A stretch of DNA of 6,161 nucleotides from positions 1-6,161 of the forward strand of contig CAYSBA010000091.1 in NCBI GenBank assembly GCA_964429075.1, read 5' to 3'. Source of the stretch: CAYSBA01 sp964429075 [NCBI: uncultured bacterium] (GTDB lineage Bacteria; CAYSBA01). The position numbers were made by a program, and so were the translations under genes. Numbering within the stretch: the stretch's first letter is position 1; the number at the start of each line of letters is the position of its first letter. A model generated the notes under the pieces. The model was given only the letters and a program-made list of their open reading frames with translations, searched no databases and was not told the DNA's origin. Shown here in pieces: positions 1 to 6,161 of the stretch.

Positions 1-638
1 CCTTTAGATATCCTCTTGTTGAGTTCTTTTCTGCTTTCTTCACTCTCGAGGTCTATATCAAATATGGTTTTTCTCCTGTTGCATTTAAATATCTTCTCTT
101 TGTCTATGCCCTTCTTGTTGTAATTTTCATTGATATTGATTCATTGATCATACCAGACAGGGTCACACTTCCCGGTATCCTTTTGTCTATACCATTTGCA
201 CTGATAGACCCAGCTGTAGGTATAAAATCTGCTTTACTCGGCATCGTTGTTGGCGGTGGTTTTTTCTTTGCTATTGCTTATTTTTATCTGGTAGTAAGAA
301 AGATAGAGGCACTTGGTGGTGGTGATGTCAAACTCATGGCTATGATTGGAGGATTTGTGGGTATAACTGCCATCCCTTTTGTTGTTGTTTTTGCTTCCCT
401 ACAGGCCATACTTGTTGGACTTTTTCAATATATCCTGATGAAGTTTGACCTTGCAGAATCCTATCTAAACAAACTAAAGGAGGTTTCTGATCCAGAAGAT
501 CCTATCCCTGAGGATGAGTCTAGTTTTGGTTCTGTTGCGATACCCTTTGGGCCATTTCTTGCGATTGCCGTCTTAGAATATCTTTTCATCCCTGGCATAC
601 AGAACTATATGGAATTTTTATCAAGACTGACCGGCTAA
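1..638 (+). CDS. pilD: Type IV prepilin peptidase PilD (A24 aspartic protease), C-terminal part
   Basis: This inner-membrane enzyme cleaves the leader peptide of type IV prepilins and type II secretion pseudopilins; family members usually also N-methylate the new N-terminus. The open frame runs from base 3 to the stop at 636-638, giving 211 visible residues, so the 5' end lies outside the window. The first visible residues, FRYPLVEF, match the stretch that normally follows the zinc-binding Cys domain of PilD, so that domain should lie just upstream. The two catalytic aspartates are visible: the first Asp of IDIDSLIIPD (codon 132-134) and the Asp of GGGDVKLM (codon 324-326). They are 64 residues apart, the spacing known from TcpJ and PilD. 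Several hydrophobic membrane segments and the late family motif IPFGPFLA (around 540-563) are present. An acidic, proline-rich loop (about 477-521) precedes that motif. A TTG at 144 is not the start, because it would remove the first catalytic Asp. The sensor kinase gene begins 3 bases after the stop, suggesting one transcript. Identity is secure; pilin versus pseudopilin substrate preference cannot be told. Confidence 0.93.
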   Translation, partial: FRYPLVEFFSAFFTLEVYIKYGFSPVAFKYLLFVYALLVVIFIDIDSLIIPDRVTLPGILLSIPFALIDPAVGIKSALLGIVVGGGFFFAIAYFYLVVRKIEALGGGDVKLMAMIGGFVGITAIPFVVVFASLQAILVGLFQYILMKFDLAESYLNKLKEVSDPEDPIPEDESSFGSVAIPFGPFLAIAVLEYLFIPGIQNYMEFLSRLTG

Positions 639-641
639 GGC

Positions 642-2141
642 ATGAATAGTCTGAGGTGGAAGATTATACTTTCGTTGATCTTTGTATACACTGCAATGGT
701 GGCTCTTGCCAGTTATACCTTTTATCGATTAGATAAGGCACTGGTAACAAATGTCAGCAATGAGTACTATAACAGCCTCACAAAGACCATAGAAGGGTTA
801 ATCAAGGCAGAGATAAAAAAGGGTATTGATATAAAAACTGTTGCAGATCACCTGCCCGGCGGAGTTCATCTTTTTAATAGTGAAGGTATGGCGCTCAAAA
901 AGAATGATGAGTCTGTAGAACTAACTCTCTTGATGGCTGCTGATAAGGAAGGACAGGTCTTCAGACCGGGTATCCCCGGCGACATTGTCTTTCTGAGGAG
1001 AATAGACCTATCAAATAATAAGATCTTTCTTGGAATTGATGCACAAAAAAGTGGAATAATAGAGCTATTACATGGGACCGGACGGGCATGGCTTATCATC
1101 CTTCTGCTTGGTGGAGCCGGTTTCATACTTTCAATGATATTCCTTGTGGAAATGATAGTTCTTTTACCACTGAGACGGTTTAAAGAGTGGGTGGACAGGA
1201 TCTCCAGGGAGGGACTCGATAGCAAAGGGGAAATACAGGATTCTGGTATAACTACTGAAGAATTCCTGAGTCTTTCAAATTCTTTCAGAGAGATGGTTTA
1301 TAAACTAAAAAAGCAGGATAGGGCACTTAAGGATAAAATAGAAGAATTCAGAAGGATTAATGTTGATCTTAAAACAACAAAAGATCATCTAATTAGATCT
1401 GAAAAACTTGCATCTATAGGGAAATTATCTGCAGGAATTGCTCATGAAATAGGGAATCCTCTTGGTGCTGTGATTGGTTATATGGAGCTTCTCAGTAGAT
1501 CCAGAAATCTTGACAACGAGGAGAGGGCGTTTGTAGCCAATTCATTAAAGGAATTAAAACGCATCAAAAATATAATTAAGGAATTACTTGCCTTTGCAAG
1601 GGGGGGTGTCTATCAGGGTAAAATGGAGAGTCTGGATCTAAAAGAGGTCCTAAAGCAGACAATAGCCCTTGTTAGTCATCAAAAGATTTTCAAAGAGATA
1701 GAGATCGAGGCACACTTTTCAGAGACCCCAGCTATTCTTGGTGACAGAGAAAAACTGAGACAGCTCTTTTTGAACCTTATGTTAAATGGTGCACAGGCAC
1801 AGAATGGAAGAGGGAAACTCAGAATAGAGCTGTTTACTATACGTTGGTCTGATATAAAGGATGGTTACAAACACAGACCAGAAAAAGTGATACCTCCCTT
1901 CAGACAGGACATTAAGCTTGCCGTTGCTGTATCCATCAAAGACTGGGGACCGGGTATAGAGGAAAAAGATATAAATCGGATATTTGATCCCTTCTTTTCA
2001 ACAAAGGATGTTGGAGAGGGGACAGGACTTGGTCTTACGGTAGCACAACAGATTGCAGAAAATCATGGGGGTATGATAACTGTCAGCTCAAAACCAGCTA
2101 AGGGTTCTACATTCTATGTATTTTTTCCTGCAAAACAGTAG
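642..2141 (+). CDS. Membrane-bound sensor histidine kinase (NtrB/AtoS-like, HAMP-HisKA-HATPase_c)
   Basis: This two-component sensor autophosphorylates a histidine and passes the phosphate to a response regulator. The 499 residues contain a transmembrane helix at about 7-27, an extracytoplasmic domain at about 28-148, a second helix at about 149-176, a HAMP-like linker at about 172-230 and a charged coiled coil to about 255. The HisKA H-box AGIAHEIGNPLG follows, with phospho-acceptor His268. The ATPase domain shows the N-box NLMLNGAQA (Asn382), G1 motif DWGPGI (434-439), F-box IFDPFFSTK (447-455) and G2 motif GEGTGLGL (458-465). All core catalytic motifs are intact, so it should be active. 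The sensor domain has no clear signature; its length and alternating strands would suit a PAS/Cache-type fold (inference). About 30 extra residues (396-427) separate the N-box from G1. The ATG lies 3 bases after the pilD stop with only a poorly spaced TAAGG before it, which suggests translational coupling. No response regulator is adjacent; the next gene is convergent. A pilus-regulating role is possible from location alone. Signal and partner are unknown. Confidence 0.93.
   Translation: MNSLRWKIILSLIFVYTAMVALASYTFYRLDKALVTNVSNEYYNSLTKTIEGLIKAEIKKGIDIKTVADHLPGGVHLFNSEGMALKKNDESVELTLLMAADKEGQVFRPGIPGDIVFLRRIDLSNNKIFLGIDAQKSGIIELLHGTGRAWLIILLLGGAGFILSMIFLVEMIVLLPLRRFKEWVDRISREGLDSKGEIQDSGITTEEFLSLSNSFREMVYKLKKQDRALKDKIEEFRRINVDLKTTKDHLIRSEKLASIGKLSAGIAHEIGNPLGAVIGYMELLSRSRNLDNEERAFVANSLKELKRIKNIIKELLAFARGGVYQGKMESLDLKEVLKQTIALVSHQKIFKEIEIEAHFSETPAILGDREKLRQLFLNLMLNGAQAQNGRGKLRIELFTIRWSDIKDGYKHRPEKVIPPFRQDIKLAVAVSIKDWGPGIEEKDINRIFDPFFSTKDVGEGTGLGLTVAQQIAENHGGMITVSSKPAKGSTFYVFFPAKQ
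2114..2141. other. 28-base convergent overlap of two coding regions
   Basis: The kinase gene (plus strand, stop TAG 2139-2141) and the 403-codon dehydratase-like gene (minus strand, stop TAG read on the minus strand at 2116-2114) overlap tail to tail by 28 bases. There is no space between them for a dedicated bidirectional terminator, so each transcript must end inside, or run antisense through, the opposing gene. I saw no hairpin followed by a T-run on either strand in the overlap. Confidence 0.9.
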
Positions 2142-3325
2142 GACCTGAAACGCTCTTTTACCTGATATGCAAAGGCCTCCAGACGCGTATCAAGATGGGT
2201 TGGCTTTTGGCCATCCAGTGTAAGATCCAGCCAAGGTATATTTTTAAGGTCAGTTTTTACAGATTCCAAAAGTCCTCTCATAATCATCCCTGGCATGCAA
2301 CCAAAGGGTGATATAGTGACAATTCCAGATACACCTATGTGTTTTACAACCTCGCAGGATTTTCCAATAGAGAGGATTGCCTCACCAAATATCCTCTTTG
2401 ACAAATAGTTTGATCCAAGAGAAATAATTGTCTCTATCGGTGGGTTAAGGGTCTTTCTGCCAAGTATGGGATAAAATGGCTCAGAAAGCATGATTTCATC
2501 AGTCCTCTGAAAGGCATCAACAATGATACCTCCAAGTGCCTTGGAAAATCTATTGCTTTCAATTGCCCTGATGCGGTTTGCAAAGTTCACATAGTAGAAC
2601 CATTCTGAAAATGGGGTCTCAACCACCTCAAATCCAAGGGATAACAACCTCTTTCTGATCCATGCATTTGAGAAATCATTGTAACGGATATAGATTTCAC
2701 CTATCAGCGCAACCATTGGAACAGGCTCATTGTCCTTCTGAATAAAAGAGTTAAAATCTTCTGCCAGCAGCCTTGCAAGTTGAAAGAGATCCCTTCCTTC
2801 CTCGATCCAGCGAACGATCGCCTTCAAAGATTTGTTGTAGAGTATATCTACAGTCTCTCCAACAATCTGCCACAGTCTGTTGCGTGCAGCAGAGATAAGA
2901 TCCACAAGGACAAATCCCTGCCAGGTGGCACGTTTGAATTCTAAAAACTGTTCCTTTGTGCTGTATATGTCACTATAACCTTCTGTGTCATCACCACCAA
3001 CAAACCTTATCCTTCCATAGCCGGCCCTTTCTAACATCAAAGATTGTATCGGCGTATACTGACCAAACCTGCAGGGACCTTTTGATTTTGCCATAAAAAA
3101 GGCATCCTTTTCTGGATCAAAGATTCCGTCATTGATTGCCTTAATCAGATCTCCAAGGGTAATAGAGAAGGGAAGACACTCTCTATCTGACATTGCTTTA
3201 CCAAGTTTGAGAGACTGGCTATCAGAAGGAGGTAATACCTCTGCGTCTACCCCAGTCTTCCTGAAGGCTGCGGCCATGGCATAGGCATGATCACACATAT
3301 GAGGTATGTAAAGTCTACCCTGCAT
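2114..3325 (-). CDS. COG3581-type 2-hydroxyacyl-CoA dehydratase-like protein, partner of tandem activase
   Basis: This 403-residue protein corresponds to the C-terminal third of the giant 'CoA-substrate-specific enzyme activase' proteins and resembles the D-component (HgdA/HgdB) family that holds a low-potential Fe-S cluster. It begins RLYIPHMCDHAYAMAAAF, the usual opening of this domain. Likely cluster ligands are Cys50 (DRECLPF), Cys85 (KGPCRFGQY) and Cys343 (SPFGCMPG); Cys11, Cys324 and Cys397 are also present. The segment GEIYIRYNDFSN (209-220), followed by a helix and GFEVVE, resembles the start of the second lobe in the dehydratase family. No membrane segment or signal is seen, so it is probably cytoplasmic. 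The ATG at 3325 is well supported: its frame has a TAA five codons upstream with no start codon between, and AAAAGG lies 4 bases before it. It overlaps the end of the upstream activase gene by 11 bases, so the two are almost certainly co-expressed. The family assignment is good. The reaction and substrate are unknown; an acyl-CoA dehydratase role should not be assumed. Confidence 0.82.
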   Translation of the reverse strand: MQGRLYIPHMCDHAYAMAAAFRKTGVDAEVLPPSDSQSLKLGKAMSDRECLPFSITLGDLIKAINDGIFDPEKDAFFMAKSKGPCRFGQYTPIQSLMLERAGYGRIRFVGGDDTEGYSDIYSTKEQFLEFKRATWQGFVLVDLISAARNRLWQIVGETVDILYNKSLKAIVRWIEEGRDLFQLARLLAEDFNSFIQKDNEPVPMVALIGEIYIRYNDFSNAWIRKRLLSLGFEVVETPFSEWFYYVNFANRIRAIESNRFSKALGGIIVDAFQRTDEIMLSEPFYPILGRKTLNPPIETIISLGSNYLSKRIFGEAILSIGKSCEVVKHIGVSGIVTISPFGCMPGMIMRGLLESVKTDLKNIPWLDLTLDGQKPTHLDTRLEAFAYQVKERFRSYCFAGKNT

Positions 3326-6161
3326 GGTGCCTTTTGTTTATGTCACGATTTATGAAGGAATCGATCCTTGTCTCAAGTCCTACCGAAGTGGTGTGTTCGT
3401 CAATCTCTACTTCAAGTAGGCCTTTTTTGCCGATCGCCTCTCTTAAGTATGATACAAAAAACGAATCCGGTCCACATTTAAAGCAGGTGAGAAAAAGTGC
3501 CCTTGAATCCTGTGAAAGCTGGAGTGATCGATTGTATAGATCCAGCATCTTTTGTGGCCTCGTCCAGTATATGTATTGAAAAAGGTCAGAAGGCCTATAT
3601 GAAATATAAGGCAGATGCAAGAAGAAATCTGATGCACCAGATTGTTGGATTATCTTGGGGATATCTAAATTTAACAGTGGATCAAATAGCACATAGCTCC
3701 TTGTCAGTATAGGTACTACAATGTTGCTGCCATTCATCCTTTCAACAATAGATCTGTTTAGATTTTTGAGATATTCAAGATGCATGTGCCATGCCCTTTC
3801 TGATGCTAATAATATTTTCTTTTTCTGTCTGTTTAGCTGTTTTGATAGATCTTCCAGATTAAGAAACCTTGGTGCCAGATCATCCTGTAATATCATCTGG
3901 GTCGATATGGTATCTATCTTCAGCTGAGATCTTACAAGATGGGGAAAGGACTGAACGATATTACAATTGTGGGATTCCACAAAAAAAGATCGCTTCAGAT
4001 TTGTCTTTATGATTGTAGGAATAAAGACCCTATAATTCTGGGTTGCAGCCTTTTTTGCCCTTGCCAGTGATACCTTGATAGGGAGACATGTGTCTACAGA
4101 AAACTCCTTCTTTATAATATCATATTCATCTCTACTGATATCCAACCCAAAATCTACAGGAATTTTAAGCTCTCTAAAAAGGAAAACAAGGTATGGTAAA
4201 AGATCCCATACATCCAGCACCAATGGTATAGTAAATTGTGGATCACCATCAATATTATACCTATTTATAAGATTGATAAATTCATCTCTCATATAATCTA
4301 TATTTGTATATATGGGAGCCTCTTTCAGTCCGTCGTATCTACCACACCTGCCACCTGAGAAAAGGCGTTTGCTACCACTTTTGAGAACGCATATTGCACA
4401 ACTCTGGCTGCATTTTCTACATGTAAAGGTATCAATTTTTAAGTCACTGTAAAGACTATCTTGTTTGAGCTCTGCCCCCTCTTCGAGTGCATATAATGCT
4501 ATACCATAAGCGCCGGTAAACATGTGGTCCTCCGGGACAATAATCTCTCGATCAAGCAGGGTAGAAAAGGCCGAGACAACCGATCTATTTCCTGCAACAC
4601 CTCCGAGAAAAACAATTTTTTCAATATGTTTCAGTGAGTTTTTAATATCAGGCATTGTGGATAAAAAATTGTGTGCAATGGCATAAGATAGACCGGCGCA
4701 AACATCTTCTACAGCCACACCTTTCTGGATCAGGCTAACAACATCGGATTCGATAAACACAGTGCATCTTGATTCGAAGAATACGGGTCTTTTTGCCCTT
4801 AGCGCAAGCTTCGAAAACTCTTCCTTCAGGTCTATTCCCATTCTTTCTGCCTGCTCTTCAAGGAACTGTCCTGTACCGGCCGCACAGGCCTTGTTCATAG
4901 CAAATCGACTGATCTGCCCATCCTTTACTTCTATAAACTTTGAGTCCTGCCCACCGATCTCTATTATACAGAAATCGCCCTCTATAATCTGAGATGCACC
5001 CTTGGCATGACTTATAATCTCTGGTCTTGTAATAGAACCTTTTAAAAGCTCAGACAGCAGTTTTCTTCCAGAACCTGTAAGACCTACACCAAAGGGTCTA
5101 TACCTCTCAACAGTAGAGAGGATCATCTTTATGTTTTCATTTGACTCAGCGCTGTTTTTAAAGCTTTCTCTATGGACTATTCTGCCATTTCTATCAATAA
5201 GAACAATCTTGGTATATGAAGATCCAATGTCTATACCCATCCATGTTTTAGGGCCAACTGCTTCATTTGATGAAGTGTTTGGATCTGTCTTTATTGATGT
5301 TATTATCTTTTCATTAGGTTTTAGGGCAGGTAAATAACTCAAACAGAGAGTTTCCTCCTCTTCTGTAACAGGACCCGGCTTTGTTATATCATCATTAACA
5401 CATAAGGCAATAGCTGCACCTATCGCAGGCATAAACCTGTATTCCTTCGGGATTATCAGATCATTCTCTTTTATATTCAGGGTCTCTATGAGTGCCTTCC
5501 TCAGTGCAGGATTTGCTGCACATCCACCCTGAAAGATAATAGGAGGTAAGATCTCCTTACCACTTGCAAGTTCCATCACAAGATTTCTTACAAGTGCAAG
5601 ATGTAATGCCATAGCAATATCCCTGAGTGGAACCCCCTGCTGTCTTAGATGGATCACATCTGTCTTTGCAAATACAGAACAACGACCTGCCACTGATGGA
5701 GGTCTTTTTGAAAGTAGTGCTTCTTTTGCAAAATCCTCGATTGATATGTTATAATATCTTGCTACAAGTTCGAGGAAACTTCCAGTACCTGCTGCACACT
5801 GACTGTTTAGCCTGAAATCCTCTATGCCCTCTGAATTCAAAAATATTACTTTGGTATCCTGCCCGCCTATCTCAATCACCGTCTTTGATGCAGGATAGAG
5901 TTGTTTTACAGCATAGTATTGAGCAACAACCTCATTTATGTGTGGAATACCCTTTTTTTGAGAGAAGAATTTTCCTCCCGAACCGGTACAGACTATATTT
6001 TTTAATCCCTTAAAATTCTTGTAATAATCGTATAGTTCGTTTGCAACCCTGAATGGACGTGATCTGTGATATATATATCTTTTTTCAAGCAGATTCAGGT
6101 TATCATCAAGAATTACACCCTTTACTGTTGTCGATCCTATGTCAATAACAAGATACAAACC
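3315..6161 (-). CDS. Tandem BadF/BadG/HgdC-type ATPase activase fused to DUF2229 domain (5' end uncertain)
   Basis: Activases of this family (archerases) use ATP hydrolysis to push electrons to very low potential and donate them to an Fe-S partner. At least 947 residues are visible. ASKHA domain 1 (about 1-255) has DIGSTTVK (6-13), EIGGQDTK (96-103), cluster cysteines Cys121 (QCAAGTG) and Cys160 (GRCSVF), and FQGGCAAN. A 50-residue polar linker follows. ASKHA domain 2 (about 307-557) repeats the set: DIGSSYTK (310-317), EIGGQDSK (400-407), Cys425 (ACAAGTG), Cys465 (SRCTVF) and FLGGVAGN. Next is a cysteine cluster, Cys580, 583, 587, 590 and 605. A DUF2229/COG3580-type domain (about 643-925) has Cys691 (DTCLPIK), Cys732 (HNCNIVQ), Cys892/Cys895 (TCFKCGPDS) and the family-typical EIDEHT. 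No transmembrane segment is seen. The frame is open to the window edge, with GGT before a TTG at 6158-6156. Because activases start almost directly at this motif, the true start is that TTG or lies a few codons beyond the edge. The promoter is outside the window. Together with the downstream gene it equals the roughly 1,400-residue single-chain homologues. The family is certain; the physiological partner and substrate are not. Confidence 0.88.
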   Translation of the reverse strand, partial: GLYLVIDIGSTTVKGVILDDNLNLLEKRYIYHRSRPFRVANELYDYYKNFKGLKNIVCTGSGGKFFSQKKGIPHINEVVAQYYAVKQLYPASKTVIEIGGQDTKVIFLNSEGIEDFRLNSQCAAGTGSFLELVARYYNISIEDFAKEALLSKRPPSVAGRCSVFAKTDVIHLRQQGVPLRDIAMALHLALVRNLVMELASGKEILPPIIFQGGCAANPALRKALIETLNIKENDLIIPKEYRFMPAIGAAIALCVNDDITKPGPVTEEEETLCLSYLPALKPNEKIITSIKTDPNTSSNEAVGPKTWMGIDIGSSYTKIVLIDRNGRIVHRESFKNSAESNENIKMILSTVERYRPFGVGLTGSGRKLLSELLKGSITRPEIISHAKGASQIIEGDFCIIEIGGQDSKFIEVKDGQISRFAMNKACAAGTGQFLEEQAERMGIDLKEEFSKLALRAKRPVFFESRCTVFIESDVVSLIQKGVAVEDVCAGLSYAIAHNFLSTMPDIKNSLKHIEKIVFLGGVAGNRSVVSAFSTLLDREIIVPEDHMFTGAYGIALYALEEGAELKQDSLYSDLKIDTFTCRKCSQSCAICVLKSGSKRLFSGGRCGRYDGLKEAPIYTNIDYMRDEFINLINRYNIDGDPQFTIPLVLDVWDLLPYLVFLFRELKIPVDFGLDISRDEYDIIKKEFSVDTCLPIKVSLARAKKAATQNYRVFIPTIIKTNLKRSFFVESHNCNIVQSFPHLVRSQLKIDTISTQMILQDDLAPRFLNLEDLSKQLNRQKKKILLASERAWHMHLEYLKNLNRSIVERMNGSNIVVPILTRSYVLFDPLLNLDIPKIIQQSGASDFFLHLPYISYRPSDLFQYIYWTRPQKMLDLYNRSLQLSQDSRALFLTCFKCGPDSFFVSYLREAIGKKGLLEVEIDEHTTSVGLETRIDSFINRDINKRHHAG
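3326..3340 (-). promoter_or_regulatory. Ribosome binding site and in-frame stop that fix the start of the 403-codon gene
   Basis: Read on the minus strand, AAAAGG ends 4 bases before the ATG at 3325-3323. In the frame of that ATG, a TAA at 3340-3338 lies five codons upstream and no start codon intervenes, so the ATG is the first possible start. The site lies inside the last codons of the upstream activase gene, the usual arrangement for translational coupling. Confidence 0.6.

Noticed and set aside
144-638. TTG at 144 as the start of a 164-residue peptidase
   Set aside because: The same frame stays open to base 3 and encodes the typical PilD sequence, including the first catalytic Asp at 132-134. 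The gene is cut by the window edge, not short.
866-1225. Minus-strand open frame of 119 codons within the sensor kinase
   Set aside because: It lies wholly opposite a kinase with intact motifs and has low-complexity Ser/Ile/Arg-rich composition with no recognisable domain. It is a shadow frame.
2126-2143. Six-pair hairpin (TCCTGC / GTAGGA, one G-T pair, six-base loop) at the convergent gene ends as a terminator
   Set aside because: No T-run follows it on either strand: the T6 run lies before it on the plus strand and is therefore an A-run after it on the minus strand. The stem is short and weak.
2934-2950. TGGCACG followed by TTTGAA on the plus strand as a sigma-54 promoter
   Set aside because: The -24 half fits but the -12 element TTGC is missing at the right spacing, and the site is antisense inside a gene with no plus-strand gene downstream.
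3315-3345. Programmed frameshift joining the two minus-strand genes
   Set aside because: The joining would need a +1 shift, no recognised slippery sequence or stalling signal is seen, and the downstream gene has its own ATG with an AAAAGG ribosome site.
3443-3637. Minus-strand 64-codon frame overlapping the DUF2229 region in another frame
   Set aside because: It sits inside the continuous activase frame, over the conserved FKCGPDS region, and has no family resemblance.
3334-5815. Series of short plus-strand open frames (62-81 codons) opposite the large activase gene
   Set aside because: All lie antisense to well-conserved activase and DUF2229 motifs. They have no ribosome sites that I can see and resemble no family, so they are shadow frames.

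Overview
The window is densely coding and ends inside a gene on both sides. No RNA gene, mobile element, CRISPR array or long non-coding stretch was seen. AT-rich codon choice (many AGA/AGG arginines and ATA isoleucines), a Gram-negative-type prepilin peptidase, an NtrB/AtoS-like sensor kinase and oxygen-sensitive activase-family proteins suggest a strictly anaerobic bacterium. A member of Desulfobacterota (former Deltaproteobacteria) or a neighbouring phylum would fit. This placement is inference, since no marker gene is present.

Layout. The left third is on the plus strand. It holds the C-terminal part of a type IV prepilin peptidase (PilD), followed after 3 bases by a complete membrane-bound sensor histidine kinase with no response regulator beside it. 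The right two thirds are on the minus strand and hold two overlapping genes transcribed towards the kinase. The upstream one (947 codons seen, 5' end at or just beyond the window edge) has two BadF/BadG/HgdC-type ATPase activase domains, a cysteine-rich linker and a DUF2229-type domain. The downstream one (403 codons) is a COG3581-type protein resembling a 2-hydroxyacyl-CoA dehydratase subunit. The kinase and the 403-codon gene converge and overlap by 28 bases at their 3' ends.

How the genes may work together. PilD matures type IV pilins and related pseudopilins, and the kinase is probably co-transcribed with it. The minus-strand pair together corresponds to the roughly 1,400-residue 'CoA-substrate-specific enzyme activase' proteins found as one chain in many anaerobes, whose function is largely unsettled. 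The sequence shows two nested duplications: two activase domains, each with both cluster cysteines, and two dehydratase-like halves, one per gene, each with a C-L-P motif and two further conserved-looking cysteines. The inference is a self-contained ATP-driven electron-transfer machine: an activase pseudo-dimer feeding a low-potential Fe-S site between two dehydratase-like or double-cubane-like halves. This is the most interesting system in the window. Its substrate cannot be read from the sequence.
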